Shown one piece after another: positions 46,301-54,883 of a stretch of 64,000 nucleotides of DNA. Under the pieces are notes generated by a model, which did not search any database, was not told where the DNA came from, and worked only from the letters and a program-made list of their open reading frames with translations. Both the position numbers and the translations under genes were made by a program. The number at the start of each line of letters is the position of its first letter. The first letter of the stretch is position 1. This stretch comes from Limnobacter litoralis (GTDB taxonomy: Bacteria; Pseudomonadota; Gammaproteobacteria; Burkholderiales; Burkholderiaceae_B): NCBI RefSeq assembly GCF_030160455.1, contig NZ_BSOJ01000006.1:186001-250000 (forward strand). The letters run 5' to 3'.

Positions 46301-46481
46301 GACAGGTGCTGGCGCGGGCGCTCGAACAGCGGTGGGTACGGGGGTCATGGGTGGCATGACAGCAGCAACACTGTTGGCCATTTTCTTTGTTCCCCTGTTC
46401 TATCGATTGATTGACCGCAGCAAAGTGGGCGGACGCCACCACGGCGATGAAGAAGAACAACAAGGAGAGCAGCATGAATAA
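43347..46481 (+). CDS. RND efflux transporter permease (AcrB/MexB-like, HAE1)
   Basis: A 1044-residue inner-membrane proton-drug antiporter. N-terminus [17 protein letters not shown] is typical. The proton-relay Asp pair lies in [20 protein letters not shown] (about residue 405). Two six-helix bundles and two large periplasmic loops are present, with [16 protein letters not shown] in the drug pocket region. It belongs to the HAE1 subfamily, so multidrug or solvent export is likely. It ends over the start of the outer-membrane channel gene (8-base overlap). Confidence 0.95.
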   Translation: [1044 protein letters not shown]

Positions 46482-47892
46482 GCTGATTTTGGCCAGCGCA
46501 GTCACGCTGGCCCTGAGCGGCTGCGCATCCCAGCTTCAAAGCTTGGGTTTGAGCAAGCCTGTTCCACAAACCATGCCAGCAGTTCAGGTGCCATCAGACG
46601 CCACTGCAGTGGGCCCGAATGAAGTCAAGGACGAACAGTGGTGGTTGCTGTTGAACAATCCGCAACTGACCGCAATCATTGAACAGGCCTTGAAGAACAA
46701 CACCGATGTTCGTTTGGCTGAACAGCGACTGAATGAAGCGGGCGCACAACTGGGCATTGCCAAAAGCAACAAGTGGCCTGCCATATTTGGCGAGTTCACC
46801 AAAAACCGCAACAAGCCGACCCGCGCAGGCAACGTGCCGGTGTTTGGTGCCAACAGTGTGTATGAAGACAACAAGCTGGTGTTGGGCGCCAGCTGGGAAC
46901 TTGACCTCTGGGGGCGCATCAGCGACCTGCAAGACGCCGCCGCTGCACAGTTCATGGCCCAGGGCTACAACCTGTCGGGCGTGCGTTTGAGCGTGTCGAC
47001 AACCGCTGCCAGCCTGTACACGCGGGTGCGCGTCTATGGCTTGCTGGTCAAAATTGCTGAAGAAACCACTGAAAGCCGCAAGCAGGCGCTCGACCTGGCT
47101 CAGCAACGCTTCAACGTGGGTTTGACCAACGAGCTCCAATTGCGCCAGACCGAATCCGAGTATCTGGCTGTGAAAGCCCAATTGCCCGATTTGCGGCAAA
47201 ACTACGCGCAGGCGCAAACGGCGTTGTCGATTCTGTTGGGGGGCAATCCGCCACCGATTGAACCGCTGCAAACGGACAGCCTGACCTTGTCAAAGTTTGT
47301 GGTGGTGCCGGAAGGCACCCCCAGTGACTTGCTGCTGCGTCGCCCGGACTTGGCCGCCGCCGAACAGCAGTTGAAGGCCGCTGACGCCAACCTGGCTGCA
47401 GCCCGGGCCGCGTTTTTCCCGACGATCAGCCTGACCGGCGTGGCAGGGCGAGAAAGCGCTGACCTGAAAAACCTGTTCACTGGCCCTTCACGCATCTGGA
47501 GCTTCACCACCGACATCACCCAGCCCATCTTTCAGGCGGGGCAGTTGCAAAGCCAGCGCGATGTGGTGCTTGCGCAGCGCAATCAGGCCGTCATCAACTA
47601 CGAGGCCGCCATTCGCAAGGCCTTCGGTGAAGTAGACGACGCCATCACTTCGCAAATGCAGGCGCGAGACCGGCTGACAACCCGCGCACAACATGTACAA
47701 AGCCTGCAGCGCACGGTGGAGTTGGCGCAAAAGCGGGTCGACGCCGGGGTGTCTGGTAAACTTGAATTGTTGGACGCCCAACGCAACTTGCTGAACGCCC
47801 AACTGGACTGGGCCCAGGCCTGGGGCAGCCAGCAAAGCGCCTTGCTTGTCATGGTCAGTGCTTTGGGGGGTGGGTTCAAGGTGTTACCATGA
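46474..47892 (+). CDS. Outer-membrane efflux lipoprotein (OprM/NodT-like)
   Basis: A 472-residue channel protein. Its start ATG at 46474 overlaps the permease stop and has GGAG upstream. The lipobox ALSGC (Cys near 17) indicates a lipoprotein. Two OEP repeats follow, with LAEQRLNEAGAQLGIAKSN, QLRQTESEYLAV, LLLRRPDLAAAEQQLKAA and VDAGVSGKLELLDAQRNLL, matching the OprM-family pattern. It completes the tripartite pump. Confidence 0.93.
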   Translation: MNKLILASAVTLALSGCASQLQSLGLSKPVPQTMPAVQVPSDATAVGPNEVKDEQWWLLLNNPQLTAIIEQALKNNTDVRLAEQRLNEAGAQLGIAKSNKWPAIFGEFTKNRNKPTRAGNVPVFGANSVYEDNKLVLGASWELDLWGRISDLQDAAAAQFMAQGYNLSGVRLSVSTTAASLYTRVRVYGLLVKIAEETTESRKQALDLAQQRFNVGLTNELQLRQTESEYLAVKAQLPDLRQNYAQAQTALSILLGGNPPPIEPLQTDSLTLSKFVVVPEGTPSDLLLRRPDLAAAEQQLKAADANLAAARAAFFPTISLTGVAGRESADLKNLFTGPSRIWSFTTDITQPIFQAGQLQSQRDVVLAQRNQAVINYEAAIRKAFGEVDDAITSQMQARDRLTTRAQHVQSLQRTVELAQKRVDAGVSGKLELLDAQRNLLNAQLDWAQAWGSQQSALLVMVSALGGGFKVLP

Positions 47893-47921
47893 GAAAGTAG
47901 CAATCTCAGGAGGTACGCGTT

Positions 47922-49490
47922 TTGACGACTCAAATCGATCAAACGGATTCCACAGAAAGCACCCATGTCGAGCATCGCTTGACACTCCGAACCCTGTGCC
48001 CGTCCGACTATCCGGACATCGCCCGCATCATGCGGGCGGTGTATCACAGCGCAGGGGGTGCCCTGCCCGAAGCCAAGTTTCTGTCCATTCTCAAAACTTT
48101 TCCCCAAGGTCAAATCTGCATTGAAGACGACGGGAAGGTCATTGCGGCTGCATTTGCCGTGGTGGTGGATTACGACAAATTTGGCGACAAACACACCTAC
48201 ATGGAAATCACCGGCAATGTGTATGCCACCACGCACGACCCCAAAGGCGATGTGTTGTATGGCATTGACGTGTTTGCCGACCCCGAATATCGCAATATGC
48301 GCTTGGGCCGTCGTCTCTACGAAGCCCGAAAGGAGCTTTGCCAGAACCTGAACTTGCGCGCCATCATGGCCGGTGGCCGAATTCCGGGTTATCGGGATTA
48401 CAAAGAGACCATGTCGCCGCAACAGTACATCGAGGCAGTTCGGCGCAAAGACATCTACGACCCCATTCTGACCTTTCAGCTCAGCAACGATTTCGAGGTG
48501 AAACAGGTGTTGAAGGGCTACCTACCCGAAGACAAGGAATCCATGGGTTACGCCACCCTGCTGGAGTGGTTCAACATTTACTATGAGGCCGAAAAGCCCC
48601 AGTTGTTTGGAGCGCCCAAAACCACGGCCCGCATAGGCTGCGTGCAGTGGCAAATGCGCGAATTTCACAGCGCCGAAGACGTCATCAAACAGGCCGAGTA
48701 TTTCATCAACGCCCTCAGCGACTACCGCTGCGACGTGGCCCTGTTCCCCGAGTTTTTCAACGCCCCGCTGATGGGCCTGGCGGGCAATGGCAATTCACTG
48801 GAGGCCATCCGCCACCTGGCAGGTTACACCGACCAGATCCGCGACGCCATGTCGCGCATGGCGGTGAGTTACAACATCAATGTGGTGGCTGGCTCCATGC
48901 CGGTGATGGAAGACGGCGTGCTGTACAACGTGGCCTACCTGTGCCGGCGCGACGGCACGGTGGACGAACAATACAAAATTCACCCCACCCCGCATGAAAA
49001 GCGCGAGTGGCTGATGGAAGGCGGCACACGTCTGAAAGTGTTTGACACCGACTTTGGCAAAGTGGGTGTGTTGATTTGCTACGATTCGGAATTTCCCGAA
49101 CTCAGTCGCCTACTCTCCGACAAGGGCATGCAGATTTTGCTGGTGCCCTTCTGGACCGACACCAAAAACGGCTACTTGCGTGTGCGACGCTGTGCGCAGG
49201 CCCGCGCAATTGAAAACGAGTGCTATGTGGCCATTTCAGGCAGTTTCGGCAACCTGCCCAAGGTCGACAATGTGGACATTCAGTACGGGCAAACCGCGGT
49301 GTTTTCACCGTCCGACTTTGCGTTTCCGCACGACGCCATCATGGCTGAGACCACGCCCAACACTGAGATGACCCTCATCGTGGACGTCGATCTGGACAAG
49401 CTTCAAACCCTCAAAAACGAAGGGTCGGTGCGCAATTTTCTGGATCGTCGCCGCGACCTTTACAAAATTGTGTGGACGGGCGACGAGTAA
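47922..49490 (+). CDS. Fused GNAT acetyltransferase and carbon-nitrogen hydrolase (nitrilase superfamily)
   Basis: A 522-residue cytosolic fusion. Residues about 18-215 form a GNAT domain (GIDVFADPEYRNMRLGRRLY is its acetyl-CoA loop). Residues about 228-520 are a nitrilase-type amidase with the catalytic Glu in LFPEFFNAP, Lys in QYKIHPTPHEKREW and Cys in GVLICYDSEFPE. The TTG start has an excellent AGGAGG site eight bases upstream. The same fusion is known in other proteobacteria, but its substrate is unknown. It follows the efflux operon by 29 bases yet need not be part of it. Confidence 0.88.
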   Translation: MTTQIDQTDSTESTHVEHRLTLRTLCPSDYPDIARIMRAVYHSAGGALPEAKFLSILKTFPQGQICIEDDGKVIAAAFAVVVDYDKFGDKHTYMEITGNVYATTHDPKGDVLYGIDVFADPEYRNMRLGRRLYEARKELCQNLNLRAIMAGGRIPGYRDYKETMSPQQYIEAVRRKDIYDPILTFQLSNDFEVKQVLKGYLPEDKESMGYATLLEWFNIYYEAEKPQLFGAPKTTARIGCVQWQMREFHSAEDVIKQAEYFINALSDYRCDVALFPEFFNAPLMGLAGNGNSLEAIRHLAGYTDQIRDAMSRMAVSYNINVVAGSMPVMEDGVLYNVAYLCRRDGTVDEQYKIHPTPHEKREWLMEGGTRLKVFDTDFGKVGVLICYDSEFPELSRLLSDKGMQILLVPFWTDTKNGYLRVRRCAQARAIENECYVAISGSFGNLPKVDNVDIQYGQTAVFSPSDFAFPHDAIMAETTPNTEMTLIVDVDLDKLQTLKNEGSVRNFLDRRRDLYKIVWTGDE

Positions 49491-49494
49491 TTGG

Positions 49495-50880
49495 TCAGAC
49501 CAACAGTCCGGGGGTCAGATCAAAGCGCTGAATGTTCGGACAAATCGTGGGCAATTCGCTGGTGGGCACGCCCATCCAGCGCGCCAAGGACGCGGCAAAC
49601 TGATCCGTTGAAGTGGTGGGGATCAAGCGGCCGCGATCAGTGTATTGGGGCCCGGTCAGTGCTGTGGGTTCGGGCGTGCCGTAGAAACGTCCACCCTGCA
49701 CTGCACCGCCAATCACGAAGTGGTGGCCGCCCCAACCGTGGTCGGTCCCATCGCCGTTTGAACTCAGGGTTCTTCCAAAATCAGACGCTGTAAAGGTACA
49801 CACCTGCTTTTCCAGTCCCAGTTCTTGCACGCTGGTTTGAAAGGCAGCCAGGCCAGCAGCCAGCGTTTGCATCAACTCAGGGTGTCTGCCGGCCAGGTTG
49901 TCATGGGTGTCAAATCCGCCCAGGCCCACCATAAACACCTGCCGCTTCAGGCCCAACCTGGGGTGGGCCGCCAGCAACTGGGCCACCATTTTCAACTGCT
50001 CTGCCAGTGGGTTGTTGTCCGGAAAAGTGGTTTTCAGGGCGGGCAGCTCACCAAGGGCTGCCGACAGGTCTTTTTCCAGCGCGATAGACCGTTGAACCAC
50101 GTCCAGATAAGCCTGTTCCAACACATGTGGGCTGCGTTGCATCAACAGGCGCAACGCCGCCTCAGAGGCTTGGTCTGACCCGTAAAGTGGACGTTGCAGG
50201 CAGTGGAAGGGAATGACCCCTTCCGGGCTGATTTGATACGACACAGCCCTTTCACCACTGACAAACAGGGCGTTGCCATGCACTGAAATGCAGGTCAGCG
50301 CCGCTTTGTGGTTGTGTGCCATCATGAGGTCGCCGATCCGCCCGCCCCAGCCGCTGCGTGCCAGCTGTGGTTGGTCGCTTTGCCAGGCGGATTGCTGGTC
50401 ATTGTGTGAAAACAGCTTGTTGGGCAAAGCCACTTTGCCACTTTTGTAAGTGTCGAAGGTGGTGGGTTCCACCAGCGGGCCCACATTCAACTGCACAGCC
50501 ATTTGGCCCTGGTTAAACAAAGGCATCAGGGGGGCCAGGTCAGGCGCAAGGGCAAACTGCATATCCTGGGGCAACGGTGTTTTTGGCTTCAACAGCGTTG
50601 CAGTCAAGCGGTCTCGGTCAAACGCCATGCCCTCACGCACCGCAGCGTAAGCGCTGTGATTGACGTCGTCATAGGGCACCACTGTGTTGGCGTAATCATT
50701 TCCGCCATACAGAAACACGCACACAATGGCTTTGTAATCGTCCGCATGCAATGCCGCTGCCTCGCACAGGCTGTTCAAGCCCATTGCCCAAGGAGAGGCT
50801 GCGCCCATGGCCGCCACTTGGGCCGAGCGCTTCAAAAAAAGCCTGCGGCTTTGAAATCCGGGTTTCGTGCTGCTGACCAT
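49495..50880 (-). CDS. DUF1501 Tat-exported protein
   Basis: A 461-residue protein. The N-terminus has a twin-Arg motif SRRLFLKRSAQVAAMG, so it should be exported folded by the Tat route. The body has FLYGGNDYANTVVPYDD, GGFDTHDNLAGRHPELMQTL and FTASDFGRTLSSNGDGTDHG, which recall the alkaline phosphatase-like sulfatase fold reported for DUF1501. It is always found next to a DUF1800 protein, as here (five-base gap, same strand). Function unsettled; surface glycan or secreted polymer roles have been suggested. Confidence 0.85.
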   Translation of the reverse strand: MVSSTKPGFQSRRLFLKRSAQVAAMGAASPWAMGLNSLCEAAALHADDYKAIVCVFLYGGNDYANTVVPYDDVNHSAYAAVREGMAFDRDRLTATLLKPKTPLPQDMQFALAPDLAPLMPLFNQGQMAVQLNVGPLVEPTTFDTYKSGKVALPNKLFSHNDQQSAWQSDQPQLARSGWGGRIGDLMMAHNHKAALTCISVHGNALFVSGERAVSYQISPEGVIPFHCLQRPLYGSDQASEAALRLLMQRSPHVLEQAYLDVVQRSIALEKDLSAALGELPALKTTFPDNNPLAEQLKMVAQLLAAHPRLGLKRQVFMVGLGGFDTHDNLAGRHPELMQTLAAGLAAFQTSVQELGLEKQVCTFTASDFGRTLSSNGDGTDHGWGGHHFVIGGAVQGGRFYGTPEPTALTGPQYTDRGRLIPTTSTDQFAASLARWMGVPTSELPTICPNIQRFDLTPGLLV

Positions 50881-50885
50881 TTTGT

Positions 50886-52430
50886 TTACCTCTGCACGCG
50901 ATAGTCCGGGGAAATCATGACCAGAAAGACCGCCGTGGCCACCTTGGCGGCCGGGCCTTTGGGTCCGCTTTCACTGTCTTTCACGGCCCCTGCAATCACT
51001 TCTGCACTTTCAGCGCTTAATTGACCTGCACACAGCAGGGTGTTCAACTGTTCTACCAGCGCACCCGGTTGATTCGCCAGCGCCAACAAACCACTGTAAT
51101 CGGGTTTGAGCTGCTTCATCCGTCCGGACGCGACCGCCTGCATGAAGTTGGCGTAGCTTGCCGTGGTGGACTCGTTCGTGATTTCCATCTCGGGGGCATA
51201 AAAAGGTCGCACCGGCTGGCTCGCACTTTTCAGGGCGTAATCGGGTCGAAAGAAATTGAAAACAGACGCCGCCGTGAACGGGCTTTGACCCAGAGGGCGG
51301 TCCAGGTTCGGAATATTCCAGGCGCCGTTCTCGGGTTGCGCATTGAATGTTTTGGCCCACTGCACAAAACACACCATGGGTTCCCGAATTTTTCCATGGG
51401 TTGGATTGTGGGGGTCGTACTGGCGCGCCTCACGGTCCAGCAGAATGGCTTTGAACACCGCGGCCAAGTCTCCACGCACACCTTGCCCGTTGTTGTTGAA
51501 CTTCTGGGCCACGCGTTTCACGTAGGCCGGGCTTGGGTTGCTGGTCACAAGGCGCTGAATCATCTGGCGGCAGAAAAACGGCCCTGTGTTGGGATGTTCG
51601 AACAGGTGGTCAAGCGCCATTTCCAAAGCCAATTCACCGTCGGTGCCTGCCGGAATGTGCAAGCCAAGAAACTGAACGTCTTCAGGGCTGTGGCGTCGGG
51701 GTGCGAACTGCATGGGGTTCTTGAAGCGGGCCGGGTTCTCCGGCAACTGCTCGCCCGCCAGGTCAGCGTGCCAACCCGTGAACACGCGTGACAAATTGGT
51801 AATGTCGTCTTGCGAGTACGTGTCAACGGTGTTGCCTGATGCGTCCAGTCGCGGGGTGCCATCCAGATTCAGTTGCACCAAACCAATTGTGAACAGCTGC
51901 ATCACTTCCCGAGCGTAATTCTCGTCGGGGGCACGCCCCGTTTTCGGATTGGCCCGTTGATTGTTCAGGGTACTCAGGTATTTGCCCATCGGAAACGACA
52001 GCGTGACCCGTTCCAGCAGGGTTCTGAAATTGCCAAAGGCTTGCTCGTTCAGCAGATCCCACCAAGCAGCAACGGCGAAAGATTTTGGTTTGGGAACGCC
52101 GCCGAGTCCTTTGGCCGACACCACGAAAAACTCTGACAATGCCAGCGCAACCCGCTTGCGGACTTGATCGTCCTGACCTATCAGCTGAAACCAGATCATG
52201 CTGTTGGCGGCTTTGAAGCCCCCACTGGTGTCCTGGTTGAAACCTTGAGCGACCAACCAGTCCCAGCCGCTTTGCTCCGGTGGCCGGTTGATTTGTCCAT
52301 TTAACCAGGGCTCAAATCCCATCTTCTGAACCCGATCGATTTCAGCGGGTGTGGAAGAGAACTGGGCCTGCTGCAAAAACCTGGCCGCATCTTCTGCTGT
52401 GATGGACTGGCGTGTGAGGGAAAAATTCAT
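50886..52430 (-). CDS. DUF1800 protein
   Basis: A 514-residue protein, first gene of a two-gene operon. It has the family's early ARFLQQAQFSSTPAEIDRV and MGFEPWLNGQI, a central FTIGLVQLNLDGTPRLD, GWHADL and HIPAGTDG, and ends with KVATAVFLVMISPDYRVQ. No signal peptide is obvious; the first 25 residues are not hydrophobic. Its role with DUF1501 is unknown. Two GC-rich inverted repeats lie just upstream. Confidence 0.83.
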   Translation of the reverse strand: MNFSLTRQSITAEDAARFLQQAQFSSTPAEIDRVQKMGFEPWLNGQINRPPEQSGWDWLVAQGFNQDTSGGFKAANSMIWFQLIGQDDQVRKRVALALSEFFVVSAKGLGGVPKPKSFAVAAWWDLLNEQAFGNFRTLLERVTLSFPMGKYLSTLNNQRANPKTGRAPDENYAREVMQLFTIGLVQLNLDGTPRLDASGNTVDTYSQDDITNLSRVFTGWHADLAGEQLPENPARFKNPMQFAPRRHSPEDVQFLGLHIPAGTDGELALEMALDHLFEHPNTGPFFCRQMIQRLVTSNPSPAYVKRVAQKFNNNGQGVRGDLAAVFKAILLDREARQYDPHNPTHGKIREPMVCFVQWAKTFNAQPENGAWNIPNLDRPLGQSPFTAASVFNFFRPDYALKSASQPVRPFYAPEMEITNESTTASYANFMQAVASGRMKQLKPDYSGLLALANQPGALVEQLNTLLCAGQLSAESAEVIAGAVKDSESGPKGPAAKVATAVFLVMISPDYRVQR

Positions 52431-52494
52431 GGGCTGGCATCCTGAGCGAATGACTGACTTAACGTCGTTTCATTCAATTCAGAATACCGAAAGT

Positions 52495-52538
52495 ACCCCT
52501 GGGGTGACGAAATACCCGTTTGGGGGAGAGTTCCCCCA
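52495..52538. promoter_or_regulatory. Two GC-rich inverted repeats upstream of the DUF1800-DUF1501 operon
   Basis: ACCCC-T-GGGGT (52495-52505) and TGGGGGA-GAGT-TCCCCCA (52521-52538). The first could be an activator site near the expected -35 of the minus-strand operon (a TATTCT -10 lies between it and the DUF1800 start). The second is a strong hairpin but has no T run, so it is a poor terminator for the VOC gene. Confidence 0.35.
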
Positions 52539-52557
52539 GTCCGCGAAGATGACGTAC

Positions 52558-52995
52558 TTATTTCGCGAAAATCTGATCCATGTTGGCAAATGCCTTGAAC
52601 TCCAGCGCGTTTCCTGCCGGGTCCATGAAAAACATGGTTGCCTGCTCACCGGGCAGCCCTTTGAAACGAATGTAGGGCTCAATCACAAATTTTGTGCCCC
52701 GGGCCTTCAGGCGATCAGCAAGCGCATGCCACTGTTCCATCGTGAGAATCACGCCAAAGTGTTTGCAGGGCACCTTGTGGCCATCCACATCGCTGGTCGC
52801 TGTGGTCCCGCATTCTTCAGGGGCCAGGTGGGCCACCAGCTGATGGCCGAAAAAATTGAAGTCCACCCAGTGTTCTGCGCTGCGGCCCTCTTCACAGCCC
52901 ATCACTTCACCGTAAAACTGGCGCGCCACCGCGATGTTGTCCACAGGAAAGGCCAGGTGAAAGGGTTGAAGCGAGGATGTGCTGGCGGTGCTCAT
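52558..52995 (-). CDS. VOC (glyoxalase/dioxygenase superfamily) protein
   Basis: A 145-residue metal-dependent fold protein. Paired beta-alpha-beta-beta-beta modules are recognisable: FHLAFPVDNIAVARQFYGEVMG at the N-terminus, then FFGHQLVAHL, then HFGVILTMEQWHALADRLKA, and FFMDPAGNALEFKAF with the likely metal-binding Glu. His residues in FHLAF and HFGVIL complete the usual metal site. It is the type annotated as glyoxalase/bleomycin-resistance protein. Substrate unknown. Confidence 0.85.
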   Translation of the reverse strand: MSTASTSSLQPFHLAFPVDNIAVARQFYGEVMGCEEGRSAEHWVDFNFFGHQLVAHLAPEECGTTATSDVDGHKVPCKHFGVILTMEQWHALADRLKARGTKFVIEPYIRFKGLPGEQATMFFMDPAGNALEFKAFANMDQIFAK

Positions 52996-53195
52996 GGCTT
53001 GGGTCTCATGTTGAAGGTCAAAAATGCACTATAAGAGTTCACCGGGCCTTTTCCCAATCGGACAAACCCTAAAAGTCAGTTGACGCAATTTGACACATTC
53101 GATGCGACTTAGTGGTTCTGTTTTCCAGCGTTTGCCGGGACGCCGCTGTGCAAAACGTTATGATCAAAGACTGTCGATCTGAATTGAATACGGAC

Positions 53196-54317
53196 ATGAC
53201 TCTTTCAAAAAAATGGTTGTTCTGGGTGGTGTTTGTGCCGGTGGCACTTATTGTGGCGGTGGCCCTGTTTGGTGAAACACCGGCAAGTCCGGTGGCCTGG
53301 ACCCCACAGGCTGCACCCAGTTTGACGGATGGTGTTTACGCCAGCAACGACAAGCTGCAAAACACACAAGTGTTTGGTTCATTCAATCTGCTTCAGCCCG
53401 AATCGATTGCCCCCGGGCCCAATGGCGTGCTGTACACAGGCATGAACACCGGCGAGGTGGTGCGTTTGAATCCGGGTGATTTGCGGGTCAAAAATCTGCC
53501 AACCACTGCGCCGTTTGCCTTGCTCGCAAACACGGGCGGCCGACCACTGGGCATGGTGTACAACCCCCGGGTTGGCCTGATTGTGGCAGACGGGCAACGC
53601 GGCCTGCTTCAAATCCAGCCCGAGGGGGGTGTCAAGGTGTTGTCTCAACAGGCAGACGGTGTTCCGTTTGGTTTCACCGACGACGTGGCTGTCACGGCAG
53701 ACGGCCATTACGCTTACTTTACTGATGCTTCCAGCAAATTCAAATATCCCGAATTCACACTCGACATTCTGGAACATCAAGGCCACGGTCGCCTTTTGCG
53801 TTATGACTTTGAAACAGGTCAGACACAAACCTTGCTGTCTGGTCTTCAGTTTGCAAACGGCGTAACCCTGTCCAGCGCCGAAGATTACGTTCTGGTGAAC
53901 GAGACCGGTGCTTACCGAATTACCCGGTACTGGCTCAAGGGGGACAAACAGGGTCAATCAGACACCTTTGTGGACAACCTGCCAGGCTTTCCCGACAACA
54001 TCCGAAACGACGGTCACGATGTTTTTTGGGTCGCCATTCCAAGCCTGCGCGACCCCATGCTGGATTTCCTGTCTGACAAACCCGCTTTGCGCAAAGCGCT
54101 CAGCCGACTGCTGGTGCATGTCGAGTTTCCGGTCAAGCCACACGCCATGGCGCTTGCATTCGATGCCCAAGGCAAGGTGCTTGAAAATCTGCAGGCCCCC
54201 AAGGCAAACGGCTACTACTACATCACCCAAGTCACCCCTGTGGGCAAAAAACTGTATTTCAGCTCTGTGCACATCAACGGCATTGCAGAAACATTAAACC
54301 CCCTGATGAACCCATAA
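53196..54317 (+). CDS. SMP-30/strictosidine synthase-like beta-propeller protein, membrane-anchored
   Basis: A 373-residue protein. A hydrophobic N-terminal segment (LFWVVFVPVALIVAVALFG, about 8-26) should anchor it in the inner membrane with the rest in the periplasm. The propeller shows the strictosidine synthase-type repeats: GPNGVLYTGMNTGEVVRL, GRPLGMVYNPRVGLIVAD, DVAVTADGHYAYFTDASSKF, and QFANGVTLSSAEDYVLVNET. It could be a lactonase or esterase. ATG at 53196 is chosen because it starts the anchor; ATG at 53160 is possible. dps follows 16 bases later. Confidence 0.78.
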   Translation: MTLSKKWLFWVVFVPVALIVAVALFGETPASPVAWTPQAAPSLTDGVYASNDKLQNTQVFGSFNLLQPESIAPGPNGVLYTGMNTGEVVRLNPGDLRVKNLPTTAPFALLANTGGRPLGMVYNPRVGLIVADGQRGLLQIQPEGGVKVLSQQADGVPFGFTDDVAVTADGHYAYFTDASSKFKYPEFTLDILEHQGHGRLLRYDFETGQTQTLLSGLQFANGVTLSSAEDYVLVNETGAYRITRYWLKGDKQGQSDTFVDNLPGFPDNIRNDGHDVFWVAIPSLRDPMLDFLSDKPALRKALSRLLVHVEFPVKPHAMALAFDAQGKVLENLQAPKANGYYYITQVTPVGKKLYFSSVHINGIAETLNPLMNP

Positions 54318-54333
54318 CAGACAAGGAGAAACC

Positions 54334-54852
54334 ATGGCCAAGTCCAACCCATCAAAGTCCGCCAAAAAGCCAGACATGCCATCGATCAATATAGGCATTC
54401 CTGAATCTCAAAGGGCTGCCATTGCGCAGGGCTTGAGCCGGCTGCTGGCTGAAACGTACACGCTTTACCTCACCACGCACAATTTTCACTGGAACGTGAC
54501 CGGGCCAATGTTTAATACACTGCACACCATGTTCATGGGCCAGTACACCGAGATGTGGAATGCGGTAGACCCGATTGCCGAACGCATTCGAGCACTCGGT
54601 TTTCACGCCCCGGGCTCGTATGCCGAGTTCAGCAAGCTGAGCACGCTGGCTGACGCCCCTGCAAACCCCCCCAAAGCGCTGGCCATGGTTGAATTGCTGG
54701 CCAAAGGACACGAGGCCATTGCACGCACTGCGCGTGAAGTGTTTGACGTGGTGGATTCTGCCAATGATCAGCCTTCCGCTGACATTCTGACCCAGCGCAT
54801 GGATATTCATGAGAAGACAGCCTGGATGTTGCGCGCCCTGCTGGAAGATTGA
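54334..54852 (+). CDS. dps: Dps family ferritin-like DNA-protection protein
   Basis: A 172-residue protein that binds and oxidises iron and shields DNA. The Dps signature LTTHNFHWNVTGPMF gives His ligands; DPIAERIRALG supplies Asp and Glu of the intersubunit ferroxidase site. A Lys/Ser/Pro-rich N-terminal tail (about 1-18) may bind DNA. AAGGAG precedes ATG. Its 3' end contains the left arm of a 19-bp inverted repeat whose right arm lies just before the ECF sigma gene. Confidence 0.93.
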   Translation: MAKSNPSKSAKKPDMPSINIGIPESQRAAIAQGLSRLLAETYTLYLTTHNFHWNVTGPMFNTLHTMFMGQYTEMWNAVDPIAERIRALGFHAPGSYAEFSKLSTLADAPANPPKALAMVELLAKGHEAIARTAREVFDVVDSANDQPSADILTQRMDIHEKTAWMLRALLED

Positions 54853-54883
54853 AACGGTGCCGTGCATCCAGGCTGTCTTCTCA
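54810..54883. repeat. 19-bp perfect inverted repeat bridging dps and the sigma factor gene
   Basis: Left arm 54810-54828 (inside the last codons of dps) and right arm 54865-54883 are exact reverse complements, separated by 36 bases that contain the dps stop. In RNA they would form a long stable hairpin directly ahead of the sigma factor ribosome site. No T run follows, so it is not a plain terminator. Confidence 0.9.
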
